Source: Bradyrhizobium murdochi (GTDB lineage: Bacteria > Pseudomonadota > Alphaproteobacteria > Rhizobiales > Xanthobacteraceae). From it: a stretch of DNA of 64,000 bases. Every line of letters starts with the position of its first letter. The first letter of the stretch is position 1. The position numbers were made by a program, and so were the translations under genes. Location: NCBI RefSeq assembly GCF_000472965.1, contig NZ_AXAU01000009.1, positions 62,001 to 126,000 on the forward strand, in the 5' to 3' direction. The notes beneath the pieces were generated by a model. It was not told the DNA's origin. It worked only from the letters and a program-made list of their open reading frames with translations, and searched no databases. Positions 41,574 through 50,286 of this stretch are shown here, piece by piece.

Positions 41574-44500
41574 ATGGGGCGAAGGGCTGCCGCTGAAACT
41601 GGGTCGCCGGGCCGTGCATTGGCGCGGGCGGCGCGGCGTTGCCTTCACAACTATCTTGGCCAGCCCCTTGCAGTTGCTTCGTTATTCGTTGGCCTGACGC
41701 TTTCGCAGCCCTGCCGGGCCGACGATCCCGTGCGGGGGGAGGCCACGTTCACGTCCGGGGGCGGCTTCGCGCGGCTGGTATTGAAACTGGCCGAGGACGT
41801 CGAATCCGACGTTTCGACCGCGGGTTCGATCATTATCATCCACTTCAAGCGCCCGGTGGATATTCCCGTCGACAAACTGTCGGACGCCGTCCCCGATTAT
41901 GTCGGCTCGGCGCGGCGCGATCCCGACGGCACCGCGATCCGGCTGTCGCTGGCGCGGCGGGCAACCGTCAACACCATGACGGCGGGGCAGCGGATCTTCG
42001 TCGACTTCCTGCCCGATAGCTGGACCGGGCCGCCGCCCCCGCTTCCTGCCGCGGTCGTTCGCGAACTGGCGGAGCGGGCACGGGCCGCCGAGCGCGCGCT
42101 CCGCGCGCAGCTTGCGGTGGCGTCCGCGAAAAAGAGGCCGCCGGTGCGTGTCCGCGCCTCGGTGCAGCCGACTTTCGTCCGCTTCGTGTTCGAGATGCCC
42201 GACGGCGTCAACATCTCGTCGGTGCTGAACGATCAGAAGCTGACGCTGCAGTTCAACAGCGTGCTCAATTTCGACCTGGCGGACGCGAAGGTGGCGGCGC
42301 CGCCCAACATCGCCTCGATCAACCAGCGCGCCGACGTCGATTCTTCCGCCGTCGACATTCTGCTGATCGGCGAGGTCGACGTGCATTCCTTCCGCGAGGA
42401 AAAGAACTATGTGATCGACGTCGCCTTCCAGCAGCCGGAAAAGCCCGCGCTGGCCGAGCCGCAAGCCGCGGCCAAACCGGTCGTGCCGGCCAAGCCAGGA
42501 CCCGCCTCGCGGATCGCGCGCGACAAGGCCCTGAAGGAATCGCCGCCACCACAGCAGCCGGCCGAGATTCCGCCCGTCACGTCGGAGATGATTGCCGAAC
42601 AGGCCAGGATCGAAATCAAGCCCGCGCAGGTGAACGAAGCACCGGCCGCTGAGGAGGCGGCAATGCCCGGCCTCGAAAAGGCGCCGCCGGCCAATGGCAA
42701 CACTATCCCTCCGACCGAGAAGATGGCCGCCGCACCGGAAAAGACGTCGCCTCCGGCGGCAGTCGCGAAAGCGGCGCAGCCCGCCGAACCGGTGCAGGCC
42801 GCCGCGGCGGAAGCGCCAAAGCCCGTGGCATCCAAGCAGACTCAGTCTTCCGCGGAGCTGCCGGAAAGTGGTGCCAAGGACAAGACCCCCGCCGTCGAGG
42901 CAAGGCGTGACAGTGACGGCTTCCGCGTGACGTTCTCCTTTGCCGCGCCGACCCCGGCTGCGCTGTTTCGCCGTGCCGACACGGTATGGCTGGTATTCGA
43001 CCAGACCAAGCCGGTCGATATCGAGCCGATCCGTAACAAGGGCGGCGCCATCATCGGCGATGTCAGCCGGCTGCCGCTGGAAAAGGGCCAGGCCATCCGC
43101 ATCCGCCTCAACCGGCCGCAGATCCCTTCGCTCGAAAGCGAAGGCCGCGCCAACGGCGCCGAGTGGACGCTGACCTTCGCCGACCGCGGCCAGACACCGC
43201 CGCTGCCGCTGATGGTGCTGCGGAATATTACCGATCCCGCGCTTGCCAATGTCACCGTGCCGCTGGCCAATCCCGGCGCGATGCACCGGCTGGTCGATCC
43301 CGACGCAGGCGATACGCTGTGGGTCGTGACCGCGCCGCCACCGACCCGCGGCCTTATCAAGCGGCAGGATTTCGTCGAACTGTCGCTATTGGAATCGGTG
43401 CACGGCGTGGTCGTTCATCCGAATTCCGATGACATCAACGCCGAGGTCGGCGCCGACAAGGTGATGCTCGGCCGGCCCGGCGGATTGACGCTGTCATCCG
43501 CCGACGTCGCGGCTGAACGTGCCACCGCGGCGGTCAGGCCGCTGTTCGACGCCGATGAATGGCGCAAGAACCGGGAAGAAAAATTTCTTGCCCGGCTGGA
43601 TGCGCTGATCAAGGCCGCGGCCGCCGCAGGCCCTGAGCAAAAGACACACGCTCGCCTCGAACTTGCGAATTTCTACATGTCGCGCGGCATGTATCAGGAG
43701 GCGAGAGGGGTGACCAACCTCATCCTCTCCGAAACCAACCCGGGGAACGAAGACGGCACCGTGCTGATGGTGCACGCGGTCGCCAGCATCTTGATTGGCC
43801 ATCCCGAACACGCGCTGAAGGACCTTGCCAATCCGGCGATCGGCAACGGCTACGATTCCCAATTGTGGAAAGGGTTCGCCTTCGCCCGCCAGGAAAAATG
43901 GGTGGACGCGCGTGAAAAGTTCAAGAACGCCGAATTCTCGATCGCCGCGCTGCCGCTGGAACTGCAGCGCATCATCATTACCGACGCGATGCGGGCCTCG
44001 CTCGAGGTGAAGGATTATGGCGGGGCCTCGCGGCGGCGCAGCGAGTTGGAAGTGGTCGGCATTCCCAACGAGATGAAGCCCGAGATCGCCGTGCTGCGCG
44101 GGCGTCTTGCCGAGGCCTTGGGGCACGACAAGGACGCGCTCGACGCCTACAGGTTCGCGGCGCAATCCAGCGACCGGGAGGCGTCGGCGGAGGCGAGGCT
44201 GCTGCAGGCCCTGCTGCGGCACCGGCGCGGCGAACTCGGCCAGGCCGAGTTGATACGCGAACTAGAGACCTTGTCGGTAATCTGGCGCGGCGACGCGATC
44301 GAGTTGAAGGCACTGAACAAGCTGACGCAGCTCTATGCCGAAAACGGCCGCTATGCCGAGGCACTCTCCGCCGCCAAGACCGCGACGAAGCTGCAGCCCA
44401 ACTCCGAGCTGTCGCGGCAAGGCCAGGACGCGGCGTCCGCGCTGTTCGCGGACCTCTATCTCGGCCAGAAGGGCGACGACATGAAGCCGGTCGATGCGCT

Positions 44501-45332
44501 CGCCATGTTTTATGAATATCGCGAATTGACGCCGATCGGCCGGCGCGGCGATGAAATGATCCGGCGCCTCGCGGACCGGCTGGCTGCCGTCGACCTGCTC
44601 GACCAGGCCGCCGAACTGTTGCAGTATCAGGTCGACAAACGCCTGGAGGGCGCCGCGCGCGCGCAGGTGGCGGCCAGGCTTGCCATGGTCTACCTGGCCA
44701 ACCGCAAGCCGGACCGGGCGATCACGGCGCTGCGCCTGACGCGGATCTCCGATCTGTCCGGCGAATTGCGTCAGCAGCGGCTACTCCTGGAGGCGCGGGC
44801 GCAGAGCGATGTCGGTCGCCATGACCTCGCGCTCGATATCATCTCCAACCTCACCGGCCGCGAAGCGATCCGGCTGCGCTCCGACATCTATTGGGCGTCG
44901 CGGCAGTGGCGGGAGGCTTCCGAACAGATCGAATTGTACTACGCGGACCGCTGGCGGGACTTCAAACCGCTGAATGCCGCCGAGAAGAGCGACATAGTCC
45001 GTGCCGTGGTTGGCTATGCGCTGGCCGAGGACGCGATCGGCCTGGCGCGGTTTCGCGAGAAATACGCGCCCCTGATGATCGGCGAGGCCGACCGGTTCGC
45101 GTTCGAGACCGCGAGCAAGCCGGCCGCTTCCAACAGCGCCGAGTTCGCTTTGATTGCCAAGATGGCCGCCAGCGTCGACACGCTCGACGGATTCATCCGT
45201 GAAATGAGGATCCGCTTCCCGGATGCCACCGCCCGCGCGCCGCTGTCGCCGGAAATCTCCAGGGGCGAGCCGGTTCACACCGGCGCCTTGCCGCCGATTG
45301 CCGGCCTCAGGCGGATCGGCGCGGCAAGATAA
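41574..45332 (+). CDS. Large exported AMIN-like/TPR protein
   Basis: The 1252-residue protein is the largest in the window. A signal peptide ends near residue 49 (VASLFVGLTLSQPCRA). Two AMIN-like beta domains appear (QPTFVRFVFEMPDGVNISSV, about 205; DGFRVTFSFAAPTPAALF, about 445), separated by an Ala/Pro/Glu linker. From about residue 670 the chain is helical repeats of TPR type (ARLELANFYMSRGMYQEARG; ALNKLTQLYAENGRYAEALS). The layout suggests a periplasmic peptidoglycan-associated scaffold. The CtrA box and its place between flagellar operons suggest a role at the flagellar pole, by inference. ATG 41574 has a weak ribosome site. Confidence 0.8.
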   Translation: MGRRAAAETGSPGRALARAARRCLHNYLGQPLAVASLFVGLTLSQPCRADDPVRGEATFTSGGGFARLVLKLAEDVESDVSTAGSIIIIHFKRPVDIPVDKLSDAVPDYVGSARRDPDGTAIRLSLARRATVNTMTAGQRIFVDFLPDSWTGPPPPLPAAVVRELAERARAAERALRAQLAVASAKKRPPVRVRASVQPTFVRFVFEMPDGVNISSVLNDQKLTLQFNSVLNFDLADAKVAAPPNIASINQRADVDSSAVDILLIGEVDVHSFREEKNYVIDVAFQQPEKPALAEPQAAAKPVVPAKPGPASRIARDKALKESPPPQQPAEIPPVTSEMIAEQARIEIKPAQVNEAPAAEEAAMPGLEKAPPANGNTIPPTEKMAAAPEKTSPPAAVAKAAQPAEPVQAAAAEAPKPVASKQTQSSAELPESGAKDKTPAVEARRDSDGFRVTFSFAAPTPAALFRRADTVWLVFDQTKPVDIEPIRNKGGAIIGDVSRLPLEKGQAIRIRLNRPQIPSLESEGRANGAEWTLTFADRGQTPPLPLMVLRNITDPALANVTVPLANPGAMHRLVDPDAGDTLWVVTAPPPTRGLIKRQDFVELSLLESVHGVVVHPNSDDINAEVGADKVMLGRPGGLTLSSADVAAERATAAVRPLFDADEWRKNREEKFLARLDALIKAAAAAGPEQKTHARLELANFYMSRGMYQEARGVTNLILSETNPGNEDGTVLMVHAVASILIGHPEHALKDLANPAIGNGYDSQLWKGFAFARQEKWVDAREKFKNAEFSIAALPLELQRIIITDAMRASLEVKDYGGASRRRSELEVVGIPNEMKPEIAVLRGRLAEALGHDKDALDAYRFAAQSSDREASAEARLLQALLRHRRGELGQAELIRELETLSVIWRGDAIELKALNKLTQLYAENGRYAEALSAAKTATKLQPNSELSRQGQDAASALFADLYLGQKGDDMKPVDALAMFYEYRELTPIGRRGDEMIRRLADRLAAVDLLDQAAELLQYQVDKRLEGAARAQVAARLAMVYLANRKPDRAITALRLTRISDLSGELRQQRLLLEARAQSDVGRHDLALDIISNLTGREAIRLRSDIYWASRQWREASEQIELYYADRWRDFKPLNAAEKSDIVRAVVGYALAEDAIGLARFREKYAPLMIGEADRFAFETASKPAASNSAEFALIAKMAASVDTLDGFIREMRIRFPDATARAPLSPEISRGEPVHTGALPPIAGLRRIGAAR

Positions 45333-45474
45333 CGCCAACTTCGTTCCCCAGTGAATTGCTCGCAGTTAGAAGTCGGAGACGGTTTGCTCGCCCGAGCACC
45401 GATGCATTTTCGGTGACGTGGACCCAAGGCCCTCTCGGCACGTTATCGCAGGGCAGGGTCGGTCGAAGCCAGCC

Positions 45475-46794
45475 ATGGAAACACTTGAGGCCTATCTCGA
45501 CAGGAAATACGAGGAAATCACGTTGCTGAACGGTTTCCTCGACACTCCTTTGGCGCTGCGGCATCCGACCTCGGTGATCGAGGTGATTGAACAAAAATTT
45601 CACATCGCCGCAGCTCTGAAGGCCCAGCATGCGCTGCACGATTGGGCGTTCACGGAAACAGCCTGGGCACATCCGGGCCGGCTGCGCGCCGGGCCGTTCA
45701 CGTTCAGCTACGATTATCAGCGTGCAGACCTCGAAGTGCGCGGCCCATCCTTTTACCAGTTCGACCATTCGACGTCGGCGAACCAGACCATCTATACGTC
45801 CTCGGGGATGGCGGCGATATCGGCACTGCTGCTGGCCTTCGCACGCTTGGCATCTGAGGCGGACATCCTGGTTTTGCCTGGCGCCTATGGCGAGACCCTG
45901 GAGCTCATCGAAAATCATGCACGTCAGTTTCGCTTGGTCCCGCTGAAAAGCTCTCCCGACGAGGTTGCCTTTTGTGGTGATCGACCGCGAATTCTTCTGT
46001 TCGATTCATGCGCACCCGCTGCCGCATTCGAGGCGACCCTCCATTGTGCAAGGCCGCGCCTCGATCTCGTGATTTTCGACACGACCTGCTTCTCGACGGG
46101 CTCGGGGCGGATCCGCCGGGTTGTGAGCTGGGCGCGACGTTGGAAAGTCCCGATCGCGCTGGTGCGCAGCCATACCAAGCTCGACTCCCTCGGGGTGGAG
46201 TACGGCCGGCTTGGCTCGGTGGTTTTCGTCGCTTGCGAAGAGCACGTCGCCCCGGCCAAGCAGGAGCGGCTGGAGGACCTCGCCAACGAAACGCGCAATG
46301 CGGTTCGACTGTTCGGCGGCGCGGCGGTGCCTGCGCATTTCCCGCCCTACGTCGGAACGAAGGCCTATCGGGCTCTGACTGACAGGCGGATGGCGGCCAT
46401 TTTGCGCAACAGCAGGCGGACGGCGCGATGCTTTGCATCCGGGCTTGCCGGCTCGTCGGCGGAGCTGCATTTCGCGCACGGTCTCTATGTCACACTGGCG
46501 CCGAAGCGAATGCTCGACGAGAAGCAGACGAAGCAAGTGGCGGCGGATTTGTGCGACGACTTGAGAAGTGCCGGATTGCCGCTGCGGCATGCGGGGAGTT
46601 TCGGCTTCGATTTCGGCGCAGCGGAGTGGTTTCGTGATACCTCATGCAATCGCCACGTGGTCAGGATCGCGGTACCCGATCTTCCGACGCTGCTGTGGGA
46701 CCAGGTCGCTCGAGCTGTGGTGGAATGGTGGTCGACGCACGAGGGGGAGCCTCAACAGCCATACCGCGCAGACGACCACGCCCATTCCCAATGA
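45475..46794 (+). CDS. Divergent PLP-dependent fold-type-I protein
   Basis: The 439-residue protein shows traces of Cys/Met-metabolism-type PLP enzymes: YTSSGMAAISALLLAF (about residue 103, cofactor phosphate loop), LPGAYGETLELIE, LVIFDTTCFSTGSGRI (Asp for the pyridine nitrogen), then VRSHTKLDSLGVEYGRLGSV with the presumed Schiff-base Lys. The overall sequence is far from known enzymes and I cannot name a reaction. ATG 45475 is used because the upstream extension to GTG 45418 lacks support. It stands alone after the TPR gene. Confidence 0.62.
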   Translation: METLEAYLDRKYEEITLLNGFLDTPLALRHPTSVIEVIEQKFHIAAALKAQHALHDWAFTETAWAHPGRLRAGPFTFSYDYQRADLEVRGPSFYQFDHSTSANQTIYTSSGMAAISALLLAFARLASEADILVLPGAYGETLELIENHARQFRLVPLKSSPDEVAFCGDRPRILLFDSCAPAAAFEATLHCARPRLDLVIFDTTCFSTGSGRIRRVVSWARRWKVPIALVRSHTKLDSLGVEYGRLGSVVFVACEEHVAPAKQERLEDLANETRNAVRLFGGAAVPAHFPPYVGTKAYRALTDRRMAAILRNSRRTARCFASGLAGSSAELHFAHGLYVTLAPKRMLDEKQTKQVAADLCDDLRSAGLPLRHAGSFGFDFGAAEWFRDTSCNRHVVRIAVPDLPTLLWDQVARAVVEWWSTHEGEPQQPYRADDHAHSQ

Positions 46795-46926
46795 GCCCGA
46801 GGACGTAGCGAGGTAGTGGATTTGGCCGCAGCTTCGGCCAATTTTTGACGTGTTGGCGCATTACGAAAGCTCTAGCGCCTCTTAACGCGCTTCCAGCCAC
46901 GCCTACCCTTCAAAGCAGATCGTCGG

Positions 46927-47277
46927 ATGCCGTTGACCCGGGACAGAATTGTTGGACATGACAGAGAACGCCTTGCGTTCAAGTTCACCATGCTGAACGA
47001 TGGCGAGACGGTCGAATGCCAGATCAGCGATGCTGCGATGGATGAACTCGGAGGTGTCAGGGGCACCGAGAGCATCGCAAGGCAGGCGCAGTTCGTGGCC
47101 TTGCGCGACGCCGTGGAGGAGATCGCGTCCGATCTCTTCGACAAGCTGCCGCCAGTCAAAGGCCGCGTCATCCGGATATTCACCAAGCATATCCCGACAC
47201 AGCCGGCTCCGGACAACTTGCCACCCGGGCCGCCACCTGCTTCTGCGGCCGACGATCACCTCGGCATCAGTTCGTAG
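46927..47277 (+). CDS. DUF1488 family protein
   Basis: The 116-residue protein carries a DUF1488-like pattern: LAFKFTMLNDGETVECQISD (about residues 16-35), AAMDELGGVRG, and FVALRDAVEEIASDLFDKLP. The Pro-rich tail is probably disordered. The function of the family is unknown. It converges with the FAD-linked oxidase gene (33 bases apart). Confidence 0.72.
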   Translation: MPLTRDRIVGHDRERLAFKFTMLNDGETVECQISDAAMDELGGVRGTESIARQAQFVALRDAVEEIASDLFDKLPPVKGRVIRIFTKHIPTQPAPDNLPPGPPPASAADDHLGISS

Positions 47278-47310
47278 ACCTGACGCTCGATAAGCGATCG
47301 CCAAACGCCT

Positions 47311-48705
47311 TCACACCGTAAAAATTCGCCCCGGGTTCAGGATGTTCTTCGGGTCGAGCGCGCGCTTGAGTGTGCGCATGGTTTCGATCTCTTCTTCGGT
47401 GCGACTCATTTTCAGATAGGGGCGCCTGAGGATGCCGATGCCGTGTTCGGCCGAGATCGAGCCGCCGAACTCGCCCGTGAGGTCGTAGACCAGCTTCTCG
47501 AACTCATCGTGCTTGTCAGGCGTATGTTCGTGATACACGCTGGGATGCAAATTGCCGTCGCCGACGTGTCCCATCACGATGGTGAAGGCTTGCGGATCGA
47601 TCGCTTTGACGCGTGCATCCAGCGTATCCGCATATTCCTCCATCCTGTCGATGGCCACACTGACATCGAACCCCATCCGTGCCGTGAATGGAAAGCTGCG
47701 ACCGAGTTCGACGCTGGAATCGCGGATGCGCCAGATCGCAGCCACGGACGCGTTCGAGGTCGAAATCGTGGCGTCGAGGATCAAATTATCTCCCATCGCC
47801 GTCTCCAGCATCTTCTCGAGGCCGTCCCGAATGCGTTCAGCGTCGCTTCCTGAGGCCTCCAGCAGCACATAGAAGGGATGGTGGGTCGGCAGCGGGCCAA
47901 CCACTCCCTTCACACGCTCGACGGTCTGGCGGTAGTAGGCATTCCACATCACCTCGAACGCGGTCAGATCGCCGCCGAGCGATTTTCGCGCCAGCTTCAG
48001 GAATGCCATGACCTGGCCGAACGAGGGCAGGGCGCACAGCGCCACCTGCCGCTCCGCTGGCGCCGGAAAGATGCGCAGCGCAGCACGCGTCACGACGCCG
48101 AGGATGCCTTCGCTGCCAATGAAAAGCTGCTTTAAGTCGATGCCGGTGTTGTTTTTGATGTATTTGCGCAGGCCCTTCAGCACGGTGCCGTCGGCTGTGA
48201 CGACCTCAAGGCCGAGAATCAGGTCACGAGTCATGCCGTAACGGATGACACGGTTGCCGCCGGCATTGGTCGAGATGTTGCCGCCGATGGTGCAACTGCC
48301 GCGCGCGCCGAGGTCGAGCGGAAACATCAGGCCGTCCTGCTCGACCCGCTCCTGCAGTTTTTGCAGCGGCGTGCCGGCTTGCACGATGGCGACGCCGGCT
48401 GAGGCATCGACCTCTTCGACGCTGTTCATGCGCTCCATCGACAGCACGATTTCGTTCGTATTCGGCAGCGCGGCGCGCACCAGCCCGGTCATGCCGCCCT
48501 GCGTCGTAACTGGTACGCCTTCGCGGTGACAGAGCCGCAGAAGCAGGGAGACGTCCTCCGTCGTTCTGGGGCGGACGACTGCGCGCGGTTTGGGCACCGG
48601 ATTGCCGGTGAGGTCGTGGTGATAGCGCGCGTCGATGTCAGCGCCTGATAGCACCGCGCCCTTGCCAAGCGCGTTGTGCAGTTCGTCAATGAAGCCCTCG
48701 GACAT
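47311..48705 (-). CDS. FAD-linked oxidase, GlcD/D-2-hydroxyacid dehydrogenase type
   Basis: The 464-residue flavoprotein has an FAD_binding_4 domain (VPVTTQGGMTGLVRAALPNT, about residues 65-84; GARGSCTIGGNISTNAGGNR, about 131) and the C-terminal FAD-oxidase domain with MGHVGDGNLHPSVYHEHTPD and ISAEHGIGILRRPYLKMSRT (histidines for metal and substrate). It resembles D-lactate, glycolate or D-2-hydroxyglutarate dehydrogenases; the exact substrate is open. I chose ATG 48705; the frame continues upstream to 49038 through a zinc-ribbon gene. No glcE/glcF partners are adjacent. Confidence 0.88.
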   Translation of the reverse strand: MSEGFIDELHNALGKGAVLSGADIDARYHHDLTGNPVPKPRAVVRPRTTEDVSLLLRLCHREGVPVTTQGGMTGLVRAALPNTNEIVLSMERMNSVEEVDASAGVAIVQAGTPLQKLQERVEQDGLMFPLDLGARGSCTIGGNISTNAGGNRVIRYGMTRDLILGLEVVTADGTVLKGLRKYIKNNTGIDLKQLFIGSEGILGVVTRAALRIFPAPAERQVALCALPSFGQVMAFLKLARKSLGGDLTAFEVMWNAYYRQTVERVKGVVGPLPTHHPFYVLLEASGSDAERIRDGLEKMLETAMGDNLILDATISTSNASVAAIWRIRDSSVELGRSFPFTARMGFDVSVAIDRMEEYADTLDARVKAIDPQAFTIVMGHVGDGNLHPSVYHEHTPDKHDEFEKLVYDLTGEFGGSISAEHGIGILRRPYLKMSRTEEEIETMRTLKRALDPKNILNPGRIFTV

Positions 48706-48832
48706 GCCCTGCCTCTTCTTCATGTGGAGTTTGGCCGAAGCTATACATGCGGCATTCCTGAGATGAAACCCGGTCCAGCCGCAATCGCGGCGTTTTTCAG
48801 GAATTAGGAAAGTCGCGCTCTGAAGCCGGCGA

Positions 48833-49093
48833 TCAGTGTGGTTGTCGCCGGGGGACCCTGTGCGGAGCCTTCTTGCTGCGCGACTTCGGCATCGGCGGGG
48901 TGACGGTAGGGCTGATGGTGGGGCTGTCTTGCCGCTCGGGCTCGATCGAAGTGATCTGGTTGCAGGTGTCGCACTTATAAACGTAGACGAGAGGACGCAG
49001 TCCGATCCGGGGCAGCTTTCCAATCTGGACCGTGCCACCGCCGCAGATCTCGCAGCGCGGCGGCAGGCCGGTTTCTGAAGGCTGGGCGGGCAT
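48833..49093 (-). CDS. Small zinc-ribbon protein
   Basis: The 86-residue protein has two CxxC pairs, CEICGGG (about residue 15) and CDTCNQITSIEP (about 42), about 25 residues apart, a treble-clef-like zinc ribbon. The C-terminal third is Pro/Lys/Arg-rich. I cannot name a function; such proteins often bind nucleic acid. It lies 127 bases before the flavoprotein start on the same strand. Confidence 0.7.
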   Translation of the reverse strand: MPAQPSETGLPPRCEICGGGTVQIGKLPRIGLRPLVYVYKCDTCNQITSIEPERQDSPTISPTVTPPMPKSRSKKAPHRVPRRQPH

Positions 49094-49354
49094 ATCGAAC
49101 TATCGCTGAAGCAGCAAACGACTCAATTCAGCAATGCTGGTTGCCGATTGCATCCTAATCGTGGACAGAAAGTCCGTAAGACTACGAGGTTGTGCCACTC
49201 ATTCGCCGCCGGCGTCCGTTTTTGCCACCAAATCGACCCCACCCGGGCATCCAACCAACACACTGCAGGGTGCAAACTCGCAACGCTGGCGCGTCACTCC
49301 ATGGAAAGTCCACCGGACCGAGTCCGGTCGGATTGCATTTGTGAGGCGTGCAAA

Positions 49355-49582
49355 ATGTCTTCCACCAACGGTCGCGACACATCGATACGGGCAGCGCTGG
49401 CGGCTGTAGAGGCCGCCGCGTCCCGCCCATCGCCTGTCGACAGATTTAATATTGATCGGGAAGGGCCGGCGAAACGCGCCGTCAAACTCGAGGCGCTGCG
49501 GCAACGATTCCAGAAGTTGAACGAGTATTGCGACGAGGCGGCCGCCGAAATTCGCGCTTCGCTCGAGCGCTCGGCGCGCTAG
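49355..49582 (+). CDS. Small hypothetical protein
   Basis: The 75-residue protein begins MSSTNGRDTSIRAALAAVEA and has a helical C-terminal part (VKLEALRQRFQKLNEYCDEA, AAEIRASLERSAR). No domain is recognised. The start is ATG 49355; the open frame extends upstream to 49148, but that portion overlaps a region without coding character. It is followed by a nested palindrome. Confidence 0.5.
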   Translation: MSSTNGRDTSIRAALAAVEAAASRPSPVDRFNIDREGPAKRAVKLEALRQRFQKLNEYCDEAAAEIRASLERSAR

Positions 49583-49681
49583 CGGGTGATTTGCGGCAGA
49601 TCAAGGCAGACCTGCCGGATTGCCCTAAGGTGCGTTTCATGCCGAGCGGCCCCTTGATCCGGATGGGGCGGCTCAGGTGAC

Positions 49682-49750
49682 GAGGCCCGGACTCCCAAGC
49701 AAAATGACGTTTCGAAGAAACGTCATTTGCCCTGGGGCACTCCGGGCCTC
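49682..49750. repeat. Nested palindrome
   Basis: Outer arms GAGGCCCGGA (49682-49691) and TCCGGGCCTC (49741-49750) enclose a perfect 12-bp hairpin AAATGACGTTTC (49702-49713) / GAAACGTCATTT (49717-49728) with a GAA loop. It lies between the 75-residue gene and a leftward CusF-like gene, in a stretch without other features. Confidence 0.7.
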
Positions 49751-49799
49751 GCTGTTTTCGATCGAAGCAATGCATCACAAAGTGGGATGCTGCTTCGCC

Positions 49800-50126
49800 T
49801 CACTTCTTCTCGATCTTCGTGACCGCGTCCGTCTTGTCAATTTTCGTGATGGTCTTGGTCCCCGGCGTGTCGTTTACGGCGAAGGTGACCCTGTCGCCAG
49901 CGTGCAGCGCGTTCAGCCGAGAGCCATCCTGGATCTTGAATTCTTCGGCTGCAGCGCCGGTATTCGCGCCGGTGGTGCCTTCAGGCATATCCCTGATTGT
50001 GATGGTGCCGCTGATCCGGTCTATTCTCGTCACCATTCCCGTACGCGGTTGCTGGGCAAGAGCCGCCGACGTACCGGCGATGCTGAGGGCCGCGGCGGCA
50101 GCCATAATCATCCCTGCGATCTTCAT
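49800..50126 (-). CDS. CusF-like periplasmic protein
   Basis: The 108-residue protein has a signal peptide (MKIAGMIMAAAAALSIAGTS, ending ALAQ) and one small beta-barrel domain: RTGMVTRIDRISGTITIRDM, EEFKIQDGSRLNALHAGDRV, TFAVNDTPGTKTITKIDK. This follows the CusF_Ec family pattern. The Met/His/Trp copper ligands of CusF are not evident, so copper binding is doubtful. ATG 50126 has GGGAG upstream. A one-mismatch EcfG-like motif (GGAAC-N17-CTT; GGAAC complement at 50178-50182) lies about 30 bases before it. Confidence 0.75.
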   Translation of the reverse strand: MKIAGMIMAAAAALSIAGTSAALAQQPRTGMVTRIDRISGTITIRDMPEGTTGANTGAAAEEFKIQDGSRLNALHAGDRVTFAVNDTPGTKTITKIDKTDAVTKIEKK

Positions 50127-50286
50127 GGAATACTCCCGGCTGTAGGGCGTCCACGATAAGCCGGGATTGCGGCAATAGTTCCGCGCCGGAGCGGGATAGC
50201 GACTTTTTCTCCCGTACGAATTAAGGCAACTCTGCAAACGACACAGGACGAAGGCGCGGTTCTGCTTAATCAGAACGGATAAAGCC

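Noticed and set aside
41682..43286. A 534-codon open frame opposite the TPR gene
   Set aside because: Antisense shadow rich in Arg/Gly/His; no ribosome site or family signal.
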